From Calycina herbarum (Eukaryota; Ascomycota; Leotiomycetes; Helotiales; Pezizellaceae), in NCBI GenBank assembly GCA_001414485.1, contig LLEY01000145.1:62001-126000 (forward strand): a DNA stretch of 64,000 bases, in the 5' to 3' direction. The stretch's first letter is position 1, and every line of letters begins with the position of its first letter. Of this stretch, positions 11,807 to 22,195 are shown in pieces. The notes under the pieces are model-generated. The model made no database searches. It was not told the DNA's origin and saw only the letters and a program-made list of their open reading frames with translations. The translations under genes were made by a program, and so were the position numbers.

Positions 11807-13282
11807 TCAAGAATGTCCAGCACAACAACCCCTCATCTCATTTCCTTGATCTCGACTCCTAGCCTTTTCATCATCGTCGAACTGTTTTCTTACCTGATTC
11901 GCAACCTCTTCACTCGCCAGGACTTTCCAGCCCGCAATCGCCATACCCTTCGCAGCTGTAATAGTAATGCGATGGGCTTCAATTGTAGCAGCACAAGCCG
12001 TGAAGCCTGGAGTATGATTTGCTGAGCCCTCTGTAACTGGAATACCGTACATGGCGTGGAAACCGGGACACACGAAGGTTACATTTCCTAATTCATATGG
12101 TTAATAGGAGCCTGGAGAAATATTGGGGAGTTTGGGAAGAGAACAAACCCATGTCTGTAGAAGCTGGGATACCGGCTGAGGTATCAAGGGTCACTGGTGA
12201 GTCTAGTTCCTCCATCGCATCGGCGTAAAGTTTGCAAAGTACAAAATTAGGACACAAATCCGCATATGCCGGTGTTCTTCATTATCGTCAGTAAACCACT
12301 TCTCGCCATTCTAAAGGGGAATAAAAGGAGAAATTACTTACTTCTCATACTCAACCTTACACCCCGTAGCCATCGCCGCAGCATCAAAACACTTAATCAC
12401 TCTTTCCTCAAGCGATTCCATCTCCCCAATCGTCGCACTCCTAACACAATAATCCAAACTCGTATCCGCTGGAATAATATTATTCGCATCGCCCCCCTTG
12501 GTAATAATCCCATGCACCCTCTCATACGGTTTAATCTGCTGTCTCAGCATACTAACAGCATTGTACCCCAAAACCACCGCATCCAGCGCATTAATGCCTT
12601 CATGCGGACTCGCAGCAGCATGCGCAGGTTTGCCCGTAAAATGGACTTTGAAATGCGTTGCGGCTGTTGATTTGGCGAATGCTATGCCTGAAAATTTGGG
12701 ATCTGGGAGGGGAGCTCCGGGGTGGAGCATCATACATGCGTCTACGTTTTTATATGCTCCCGCTTCGATGAGTTTTACTTTCCCGCCGCCCCCTTCTTCG
12801 GCTGGTGTTCCGAGGAGACGGACACGGCCGGGGATTTCGGAGGTTTTGAGGGCGGCTACTATTCCTAGGAATGCGGCTATTGAGGAGGTGGCTATGAGGT
12901 TATGGCCGCAGGCGTGGCCTATTCCTGGGAGAGCATCGTATTCTGCGTTGAAAACTAGGAGACGACCACCTTCTCCAAATTCTGCCTCGAAAGAAGTTTC
13001 GAGTCCGTAGGCTTGCTTGGTGACTTTGAAGTTGCGATCTGAGAGGAATTTGGTAATATTGTCGTGGGCTTGGTATTCTTTGTAGCAGAGTTCTGGGTTT
13101 GAGTGGATCTGTTTTGAGGATTAGATTATGACGTTACTTGGAATGGGAGTATGTACCTTGAGATTTATATCGCGAAGACCAACATCGTCGGCATCGATAG
13201 TGCTTTTGATGATGTTGGGTGCATTGTAGCTAGAGACAAATTTGCTGGTCCTTCCAACAGCTAGATTCTTCATTTGAGTCAT
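11807..13282 (-). CDS. M20 family metallopeptidase/amidohydrolase (PM20D2/AbgB-like)
   Basis: Exons are 13282-13157, 13108-12342, 12276-12149 and 12087-11807 (433 aa). The second intron ends in an AAG acceptor 10 nt after a CTGAC branch site; using it avoids an in-frame TGA and restores the run EYEKTPAYADL. Metal and catalytic motifs are intact: YDALPGIGHACGHN (99-112) supplies the first zinc His, and PAEEGGGG (144-151) holds the catalytic Glu pair. HFTGKPAHAAASP marks the dimerisation lid with its conserved His. There is no signal peptide, so it is probably cytosolic. Relatives hydrolyse dipeptides, N-acyl amino acids or p-aminobenzoyl-glutamate; substrate cannot be told from sequence. The last 20 residues are charged and unlike the family. 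Confidence 0.9.
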
Positions 13283-14696
13283 TTTGTGCTGTTGATGAGA
13301 CTTATTGAAGAAGTTTGAACCAAAAAGCTTGAGAGCTTAGAAACACTTCAAAGTGCTCCTTTCCAGGCTATATAAACCTCTTTCTCCGGTCAACGGTCAA
13401 CCCCACCTTTGACGTCCGACATCCCCAAGTTTTGCCCACTTCGATTTGTGGGTATAAAACTCTGGAGGAGCGTCGACATATAGACAGGTCATTATTCGAG
13501 TTTGTGACTGTCCACGATATATGTAGATGTTCCGCATGGCGGGTGGCAGGTGTTTCTTTGCATCATCCGTCCTTTATTGCCTTGAAGCAAGCCGTCTCGA
13601 ATCAACCCATGTAGACAACCCAGAGAACTCGTAAAGATACTGAAGAGTTAAATAGCAGCTTCGACAAGCCAAGAGCTCAAGGGCTCACATTTTGACGACT
13701 TGATATCTCGAAACATGTAACCAGCACCGGTGACATTTCCATCAGCTTAAATATAAATGCAGACCTTGAATATCAGATTCGGTATGTAGTTTTCTAAATC
13801 CGTTTTCATTTGGATATCCAACCCACTTAGTTGCATCATCGAATTGCTAGACAATGCTAATGATGAATGAAACTAACCCAAGCAAGAGGCCACGTTGAGA
13901 TTGCAAGGAAACAATATAGGGAGGAGACATGATGAAACAAAGACACAGTAACAAATAAACAGAATGATGATAGGATAAAATAAGTAAGTTTCCTTTTTAT
14001 AGCTTGTGGTTGCCCAAGTCGAATGGCTGAATGTGGATAAATCAAGGATGATTGGAATCTAAATGCTGCTCCACGTATCTGGTTTGAGCGACATAGAAAA
14101 CGACTCCTCTGAGACGCAAGTTTGTTTCTTGCAAAAGAAATGTTTGTGCTTGAGAAGAATGGTCTGTTTAGCATCTGAAGAAGCCATCAGCTGTCGCAAT
14201 GAGCAGAAAATGGCTCTCGTTGTGCTAGACTTTTAGGACAACCGAAGTTGCTTGTTTCGCAGAACCTGGATAAATATTCGCAATTGTTTCCCTGAATTGA
14301 CAGAAAATATCTGGGTTATTAGAATGCTGTTTGCTGCCGCTTTTATGGCCCATCGCGAGGTTACACCAGTTTGCTATCTTTTTCCAGGGTCCTGCAATCT
14401 CCCTCAGCAATTAATTGAGCTTTCTTTTCATCTTGGAGGTGTGGAGAAGTAAACAATGAGGCAAATAAGGTCGGAGTGAATGACAAGACCATATTGAATG
14501 AAGCATGAAAGGTGAAAGGTGAAAGGTGAAAGGGGTAACTGGCAGGAGCTCTAAATAAATAAAAAGAGCTAGTGTACCGCTGACAGGGGTAGGTTACTTG
14601 AGGAGCGTCTCGCAATCGCTTGGCAACAAATCTTCTACATCTCCCAGCATTTGCAAGTCTGCTACTTGATTGTATCAGCTGTCGCTCCTCTTCAAT
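13283..14696. other. divergent intergenic region
   Basis: About 1.4 kb between the divergent M20 and RNA-binding protein genes. It holds both promoters. A short tandem GGTGAAA repeat (AAAGGTGAAAGGTGAAAGG) lies near 14510-14532. No gene is supportable. Confidence 0.5.
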
Positions 14697-16427
14697 ATGG
14701 CTTCGGGTACTGTCACTCTTGAAAAAGCTTACTTTGAGACTTTGCTTAGGAGGTAAGTTTCCCCTCGATCTTTCGAAATATTGGCGGCGCGTGCTTGCGC
14801 TCCGAAAATTGTGGATTTGTGGAGGAGCTTCATTGCATCGGAATGCTAACTTACCCCACTAAAACAGAGCCCAATTCGTACGTTCCAGATCAAGTGGGGG
14901 AGGGGAATCTGCCAGTGGAAACTCGAATTAATCTCTGAGATAGCATGCTCCAGCCGCCGACTTCACGACTCCTCTCGACGTCCTCACGGTGACGATCCCC
15001 AAGACCGATCACGATAGCCTTGTACGAGGTCCCCTTCCAGAATCACGCAATACCCATACTACATATGCTGATTGAATTTCCTAGTTGAACGTTGCCCGGC
15101 AATATGGTAGGGCTTACTCTGCGCGGGAGCTTGTTATTCGCATTCATACGCGGTGAACATATTTGTTGGTTGGATTGTTGGTTGACTTGTTTTTTTTTTT
15201 TCTGTAGCAAATCTCCAGACGAACCTTCTTCAGGGTGGCATCACCGAAGAAACCCTGGCAGTGAGCTTCAATTCTTTCTTACTGCTAATTTTCATGGGGC
15301 TAAAATGGTTCACTAGATTCTGACTAAAGGAACTCCTGGCAACGAAGATGGAGCGACAACCACTGCATCTGCCGTTGAAGAGTGCTCCGATACGGGCTTC
15401 CTCTCCCAGCAACCGATGTCAACAATCCACACCAACGGAGGAAGACAGGATTATACGTTCGGTAGAAATGCCAATTACACTCCTCGAAATACGGAACCTC
15501 GCCAACGAGACACCAATGGCTACAAGAATGGCTATCAGAACGGCTTCCAAAACCACTCCAACAGCGATGAAAATCTGTGCATGTCGATGCCCGAAGGACC
15601 AGATGCATTCTACGATGGAGAGAGCAACAATGAATCGCAACCAAAGTCACGTCAACAATTCGACAAATTCGCAAAGCGTACAGTTCAATTAGCAAACCTT
15701 CATGAAGCTACAACCCATGGCGATATTGTCGATGTAGTTCGAGGTGGTATGTTATTAGACATCTACATTCGAATCCATGATCGGACAGCAAGCGTTTCGT
15801 TCTTGCGTGAGGCGGATGCCCAGGAGTTTTTCCGACATGCTAAGCGTTATGATTTATATGTGCGCGGAAAGAGGGTACGTAAACTTCCAAGAGCTATTTT
15901 GGACTTTGAATGTTGACCAAAAACAGGTTGAGATCCGTTGGAATGATCGCCAATTCATTCTTCCAGGACATGTTGCCAATAAAGTTGCCATCGGGGCCAC
16001 ACGAAATCTCGTAATCATCAACCGTAGCCCCAGACATACTGAGGAAATGATTCGTGATGATCTTGAGCATATCCACAACCTTGTTGTCATCAAAGTTACG
16101 TTTGACGATAACAACAACAATGCGTATATCTCTACGAACTCAGTACACAACGCAATGTTTGCTCGAACTTGCATGATGAGTCGCGCTGTCTACAAGGGAT
16201 CGAAGATCGAATGGGACACCGATGAATGTTCTGCGCCTTTGGAACGCCGTCGACAGCCCAATATCATCGCTAAGGAGGCAACTAAGAAGGAGGCACCATT
16301 GATGAATCGCTTCCAGCTTCTCAATATGGATGGAGACGAGGAGTCTGTGGAGGACGATGACGACCATGATGAGAATCATGTGAACGGTATCAATGTTCAG
16401 CCTCCAGTTTCCTTCATGATTTCTTGA
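14697..16427 (+). CDS. RNA-binding protein with two RRMs, Nrd1/Msa2-like
   Basis: Seven exons: 14697-14752, 14868-14877, 14944-15021, 15085-15106, 15208-15260, 15317-15874 and 15927-16427 (425 aa). Every junction keeps frame, including a 10-nt second exon. The N-terminal part has the conserved block VTIPKTDHDSLLNVARQYAN followed by LLQGGITEETLA, typical of fungal negative-regulator-of-differentiation proteins. A Asn/Gly/Tyr-rich stretch precedes RRM1 (TVQLANLHEA...VSFLREADAQEFFRHA) and RRM2 (NLVIINRSPR...AYISTNSVHNAMFA). The C-terminus is acidic. In fission yeast Nrd1 binds UCU-rich mRNAs and restrains sexual differentiation; that function here is inferred. The five small N-terminal exons explain why only the last two appear as long open frames. 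Confidence 0.85.
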
Positions 16428-17090
16428 TTCCTTTCAATTCCAGAGCTTTCGGAGCACCGAGGGTCGGTCTGAGACTCGAAGAATCCAAAGAACATACAGC
16501 TTTCCATTTATTGTTTATGGGATGATTACCACGAGGGGTCTTTTATTTGTTTTGGGCGTTGGTTCGGCGTTGCTATCACTGGACATGTGGGTTTTTGTGG
16601 TTATTCAGATACCCCAGGTCGTCTGTTGCTGATTGCGAATACCCCAAAAATTGCATTCTGTTGCTCCAGCTGGTTAGGGTAGGGTTATTGTCCAAGGGGG
16701 ACATTAATTATGTGTATTTATAGTACAGTGGCATGGAGAGTTGCTGTACTTCACAGGACTGTTGATGCAATACCAAGTGTTGATAGGCCGGAAATAATAT
16801 ATGAATTGACAATTGCAAACCTTCTCTTTTGATTTTAAGATTGATGTGCTGTGTACTTGTATCATTTTTATATCTAAACAAAGAAGCTTGTATCTATGAT
16901 AAGGCTTATCGGCGATGACGACCCTGAGTCCACGCGTTTCAGGTACTTCTTGTACGCCACATCTTCATCCCTAGCTCTCTCTTCCTTCACTCAAAGATCA
17001 ATAGCTTCAATTACAACAACACCTCGAGTACCCTGTACATACCTACGATGCGATCGAATGCCATAAAATTGGTTCCGGCATCAATACCCA
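16428..17090. other. intergenic region
   Basis: 3' UTR of the RNA-binding protein gene and promoter of the GPR89 gene, both on the plus strand. I see no further gene. Confidence 0.5.
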
Positions 17091-18737
17091 ATGCTCCCTT
17101 CGAATAAATGTGTCGACAATGATGGCGGTGATGCCTGCCTAGTCCCAGGATTCCACCAACAATCCACGGCGTCTCTAGCAACCGTCGTATTCTCCTCCAT
17201 CCCCTTAATTATAACCTTCGTCCTCGTTACCCTCGTCGTATACCATAAATTGTTCCCTATAGTCGCTGGGCTACAAAACTCCAAAGAGGGTGAAGAACAC
17301 TACCTCCCTTCGAGCGCACCGGACTTTCTGCGACAGAGACATGAAGAACAGGGTGCGAAGAGCGGCAGACGGCGGGTCGTAGCTATTGCGTTTTCTACGA
17401 CGATAGCGTTGGCTGCTGTGCTTGCGGAGTTGATTCTCTGCGAGATATCGAATACGCTGAATCCGGCTGCGAGAGCCCTTGCGCTCAAGGCAACCGTTCC
17501 GACATTACTCTTTCTTTTGATTATACTGGTGCCCTTTCTCGAATTACAATCTATTGTCTCTGGGTCTGGATGGAGTTTCCAAAGGGGTGCGAATGGAAAA
17601 TTTCCGAGAACTGCTTGGGCTCTGCAGCTGGTTGGGTTTACGATGTGGATTGCGGGATTTTGGTGGTTGGGAAAGGGGATTCCGGGGACTTATATACATA
17701 AGATGGCTTCTCAGCCGGGGAAGGGATTAAGTGAGGCTTCTCTGGAGAGGGTTGGGGTTATTGGGATATCTCTTATGGCACTACTTTCCGGCTTCGCAGC
17801 CGTAACCAATCCATGGCAGACCTTTGGAACTAAAACTCGGCCGGTTACTGAAGCAGATGTTGCTCGAAAACAAGCCGGTCTCGATGCCACCAACGACATG
17901 TTGGCCGCGAAAAGAAGTCGTCTCCGTGCTCTGCAACGAAAAGCAAAAGATACACCCCCCGAAGGCTTTATGACCAAAGTCCTGGGCTCCATCCGCGGCT
18001 CGCCCGAGACCCAAGAGATAAAAGGCTTAGAACTCGAGATCAATGGATTAAGTTCCATGGCTCTAAGTCTTTCTACCTCCCTCTCTGTTCTTCAGAATCG
18101 TTTGGCTTTTAGTCAACGAGCTTCCTCGCCTCTCGGGAAGTTATTCTTGACGCCAGCGGCTTATGGATTCTCCATCTACTGCGTATACCGCATCCTCACC
18201 ACAACCCTCTCAACCATCAAACGAGCATTCTTCCCCTCCCCCGACTCAACCTTCACATCCTCAACCACAGACCCAATAAACCGCATCCTCTCCCTCCTAG
18301 CAAAACACTGGGACCCCTCTCTCGACCAACTCGCCTGGTCGCGTCAAATCTCGTTCCTCCTCTCTGGCGTTATCCTGCTGGCATCATTCAATAGTGTCCT
18401 CCAAACATTCCACATGATTACCAGGCTCTCCCCGAGCTTACTATACCATGCACAAACGAATTTAGCACTTATTGTAGCGCAGATTTGCGCTATGTATGTT
18501 ATTTCTTCCGCGTTGTTGCTTAGGAGTAATCTTCCGAGCGAGATGAAGAGTGTGGTTAGTGAGGCGTTGGGGAGTCCGTTGGAGCCGGGCTTTGTGGAAC
18601 GCTGGTTTGATGGGTGGTTTATGGTTGCGGGGGTTGGGACTGCGGTGGGGATTTGGCTGGGAAGGCAGATGGGATTGGGGAGGGATTGGGATGAGTGGGA
18701 GGAGGGGGATTTGGAGGGAGGGCAGAAGAGGAGTTAG
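17091..18737 (+). CDS. GPR89/Golgi pH regulator family membrane protein (ABA_GPCR)
   Basis: Single exon, 548 aa. It has about eight to nine hydrophobic segments: near residues 30-52, 96-116, 133-152, 178-198, 226-246, then after a long charged loop three to four in the C-terminal half. The loop (about 255-335) with RKQAGLDATNDMLAAKRSRL predicts coiled coil, as in the family. FGTKTRPVTEADVARK and the segment LSGFAAVTNPWQTF are characteristic of GPHR/GTG proteins, which form anion channels that acidify the Golgi. Early in the protein HKLFPIVAGLQ ends the first helix. The C-terminus is acidic (DWDEWEEGDLEGG). The ATG at 17091 is the first in the frame after a stop and fits family length. Confidence 0.88.
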   Translation: MLPSNKCVDNDGGDACLVPGFHQQSTASLATVVFSSIPLIITFVLVTLVVYHKLFPIVAGLQNSKEGEEHYLPSSAPDFLRQRHEEQGAKSGRRRVVAIAFSTTIALAAVLAELILCEISNTLNPAARALALKATVPTLLFLLIILVPFLELQSIVSGSGWSFQRGANGKFPRTAWALQLVGFTMWIAGFWWLGKGIPGTYIHKMASQPGKGLSEASLERVGVIGISLMALLSGFAAVTNPWQTFGTKTRPVTEADVARKQAGLDATNDMLAAKRSRLRALQRKAKDTPPEGFMTKVLGSIRGSPETQEIKGLELEINGLSSMALSLSTSLSVLQNRLAFSQRASSPLGKLFLTPAAYGFSIYCVYRILTTTLSTIKRAFFPSPDSTFTSSTTDPINRILSLLAKHWDPSLDQLAWSRQISFLLSGVILLASFNSVLQTFHMITRLSPSLLYHAQTNLALIVAQICAMYVISSALLLRSNLPSEMKSVVSEALGSPLEPGFVERWFDGWFMVAGVGTAVGIWLGRQMGLGRDWDEWEEGDLEGGQKRS

Positions 18738-19923
18738 TGTGTGCTTGTATTATTGTTGATTGGCGTTTTTTGGGGAGTTTGTAGAATACCATGTTTGCTT
18801 TTTTTGAATCAGGTTTAGACGACGTGAGTTCTATATGATGTTGAATTTGGACGTGATGGAGACGAGCCTGGGGGGAAAGATGAAGTAAATAGATTCTGGG
18901 AGCTTGTTGAGAAGGGGGTGTTAAGTGTTTAGAGTTTTCATTCGTCTTATCTTTGGACTGTTTGGGAAATGAAGAAGGTGGAGGATGAGAATAACTTGTA
19001 CCAGGGTACGAGGTTCTTTTTCCTTTAGTGGTGCTGGTTAGTTTCATACCTGCTGAATAAGCAAATTTGGTAAAGTAAGTATTAGATTTACTTTGCTCAC
19101 TTTACCAAAAAACAAGTATTGGATTTACCTGCTTCTAGAGCAAACTGTGAAGCAAGTATTAGATTTACTTACTTTTGACAAGCAATTGTAGATAAAGTAA
19201 GTATTAGATTTACATTTACTTACTTTTTGTGAAATGAGTATTGGTTGGGAAATTTTCGGAGATGGGAAATCTTGAGCTAGATAAGAGGGTAAATAGAGCA
19301 TTGGCAAATACTATTCTCCAAACGAGGTTTATCAGAAACCGAGTAGAGTCTGTTATATTCTTCAAACTTCAAAGCAGAGGAAAATGAAGTGAGAGTACGT
19401 TTTTTCTCTCTCTTTGGAAATGTAGCATTTGGATATTCGCTAAATCTCGAGAGTCTTCAGCTCAAAAACCAGTCAACTACTGTTAACCTTAAAATACACT
19501 TGCCTCTACTACTCCCAACCCTTCAATACCCCTCAAACAAGACACAAAAAGCAATACAAAATGGTATCCTCCTTCTCCTACGCTATGAACTTCACGTGAT
19601 ATGTCCAAGTTTAATGCAAAAGCGGCATCCATGATACTTAAACTTTTAACCCCCAAGGAATCCCAAGGTCATTGCTAAGAAACCCAAAGATTGGCTTCCC
19701 GAATAAAAGGGGCTTTCCGTAGTAGGCAAATTTGTATGTGTTACGAGCCCAATAAGTCCCTCGTTTTCTGTACCACTTCCAGTGTCAAGTACCCAGCGCC
19801 GCCTTTGCCGAGTTCACCCCACACAGAGTTTCGCACCACCAAGGAAATTCGCTAAGAATTTCAAGAACCCCTCAACACAAAACCTCTGTCGCTCCACAGG
19901 TTCGAGCCAAACCATCCAACAAT
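18738..19923. other. intergenic region with AT-rich repeat block
   Basis: Holds the 3' end of the GPR89 gene and the promoter of the eIF3l gene. Its middle (19065-19245) is a repeat block listed separately. No gene is supportable. Confidence 0.5.
19065..19245. repeat. short repeats of AAGTAAGTATTAGATTTAC with hairpin
   Basis: The unit AAGTA(A/T)TRGATTTAC recurs at about 19073, 19113, 19155 and 19196. The first copy sits between GGTAAAGT and ACTTTACC, which can pair to form a hairpin. The block is irregular rather than a clean satellite. Confidence 0.6.
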
Positions 19924-21436
19924 ATGAGCGCATTCCAGAATGGTGGTGCTCCGGCGCGCAATCTCGACGATGATTCCGACATCGAGGAGGAAGCTCTGGC
20001 TGCCAACTACCGAGAGCAGGTCCAATATGAGGGCATGGAGGAGACGCCAATGAGCATGGCACAACAGACCGACGATATTCAGTCAAGACTCGCTGCGGCC
20101 GCTCAACCACTCGATTTCTCGGCGCCTTTGGAGGTAAAATTTGCAAGTTACGATAACTACTGCAGCTTGTTCCACTTCATCTTGAACTCGGACGGACCAG
20201 TTGACTTGGAGCCACCTTCGGTACGCAATCTGCAGATACATCTCGATAGCCCGAACTGACTGTCATTAGTACTACTGGGCTTGGGATGTCATCGATGAAT
20301 TCATCTACCAGTTCAACTCGTTCTGCTCATACCGAAACCGTATCGCGCGCCAGGGCAACAATGAGGAGGAAATCACGATTCTACGAGAAGCACCAAACAC
20401 ATGGGGATGTTACAGTGTTTTGAACGTCCTATACTCTCTCATCCAAAGATCGCAGATCAACGAACAACTCGCAGCGATGAAGCGCAACGAAGAGCCAATG
20501 GCCGTGGCAGGTGATTATGGATCAAAGTCATTATACAGAATGTTGGGATACTTCTCTATCATCGGGCTTTTGAGGGTTCACTGCCTGTTGGGAGATTTCA
20601 GTCTTGCACTGAAGACTCTTGATGACATTGAGCTCAACAAGAAGGCCATGTTCGCCCGAGTTATGGCCGCACATTTCACCACCTACTACTATGTGGGTTT
20701 CTCATACATGATGATGAGACGATATGCCGATGCCATTCGCATGTTCAGCCACATCCTCATCTATGTCTCAAGGACAAAGAACGTTCAAAAGAACGCCCAG
20801 TACGATTCGATCTCCAAGAAGAACGATCAAATGTACGCCCTTATCGCAATCTGTGTTGCTTTCCACCCAACGAGACTTGACGATACCATCCACACGGCAC
20901 TCCGCGAGAAGTATGGTGACCAGCTTTTGAAGCTTCAACGAGGTGGCCCAGAGTCACTCCCAATTTTCGAGGAGTTATTCCGATCAGCTTGCCCCAAGTT
21001 CATCTCACCTACCCCGCCAGATTTCGACAACCCAGAGCTCAATGTTGACCCACTTGAGCACCACCTCGCCATCTTCATGGATGAGGTTAAGACCAACATG
21101 TGGAGCCCCACTGTCAAGTCATACCTCCGACTTTACACCACTATGGACCTGAAGAAGTTGGCTGGATTCCTTGAGGTTGAGCCAGAGAAGCTACGCGGAT
21201 GGTTATTGGTGAACAAGCAAAGAGGAAGACAAATCCGATGGACTGATAATGGTCTTTTAGACGGTGAGGTTGTTGGTTCAGGAGATCTCGACTATGCTAT
21301 GCAAGGAGTGAGTGGTATTTCTGCGTTTGAGTGTATTCATGCTAACCTACGCCAGGACTTGATTCACATCTCAGAAGCCAAGGTTGGGCGCAAGTTGGTT
21401 GACTGGTATCTACGAAACTTGGCACGAACATACTAG
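19924..21436 (+). CDS. eukaryotic translation initiation factor 3 subunit L
   Basis: Exons are 19924-20220, 20270-21307 and 21356-21436 (471 aa); GT-AG introns, with GCTAAC before the last acceptor. eIF3l is a PCI-domain subunit of the eIF3 complex that helps assemble the 43S preinitiation complex. The N-terminus is acidic. Signature blocks are YWAWDVIDEFIYQFNSFCSY, MLGYFSIIGLLRVHCLLGD, YYYVGFSYMMMRRYADAIR and DQMYALIAICVAFHPTRLDD. The PCI/winged-helix part (about 330-460) contains LRLYTTMDLKKLAGFLEVE and LVNKQRGRQIRW and ends AKVGRKLVDWYLRNLARTY. The length is normal for fungi. The ATG context CAACAATATGAG is a good fungal start. Confidence 0.95.
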
Positions 21437-22195
21437 ACATTGATTTCGATTACGGGATGGGAAGGGGGGCTTATTGCATGGTAATGGCGTCTGGATGAAA
21501 AGCGAACTCAGGGCTTTCTGTTTGCGCTGGGATTGAGAAGAGGTAGTCTACGCCAAATCGACTGACTGCTCTGGAATTTGGGATGCAATTATGCATGATG
21601 AATTGACACGAGAGTGTTCGTATTTTAGCGTACAGTAGAATGCAGGCTATGCATCTTTTGCACAAATAAAATGATTTTCCTATTCATTATTCGCTGCTCA
21701 AGGCTGTCTCATGATTGCCATCCAATATAATTAGTCACAATATACGAGATGGATTTGAGGCCTGAGAAATTGGACGAGGCTGGATTCGCGGCTGACGGAC
21801 CTCTGAAAGCTTACCTTTCTCTTGGTCCCACCACCTCGAAAGCTGCAAGTGCCCTTTATCTTTCCGCCCCTTCTTTCACCACGGCAAATCAGCAGATTCT
21901 CGTCTTCATTGCAAGACTGTGGACCCATCGCGCCCGAGTGTTGTCTCGACTGAAATTTGGCGTTCTTGGCCTTCCACTGGCGGAGAAATTGGTAGGGGGC
22001 CCAGAGGTACCAGTATTCACAGGGCGCCCAGCAATCACCTTCACCCCAAGCTATCCCTGCTTCACCTCTCTTTCTCCTCGACAAACATCAACCTCACGAT
22101 AGATGCATCTATATCAGACACGCTCGCTCGCAGTCTTTTCAGACTCGGCCAACATCGCCGACTTGAGTTTGTGGAGAGGCCTCACTTAGGTTAGC
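21437..22195. other. intergenic region and leader of the stress-protein gene
   Basis: An open frame at 21749-22102 looks like an upstream frame in the leader rather than a gene: it has no domain features. CT-rich stretches before 22100 fit a promoter. Confidence 0.45.

Noticed and set aside
21749..22102. 117-codon plus-strand frame upstream of the stress-protein gene
   Set aside because: Lies in the probable leader; no recognisable protein features.
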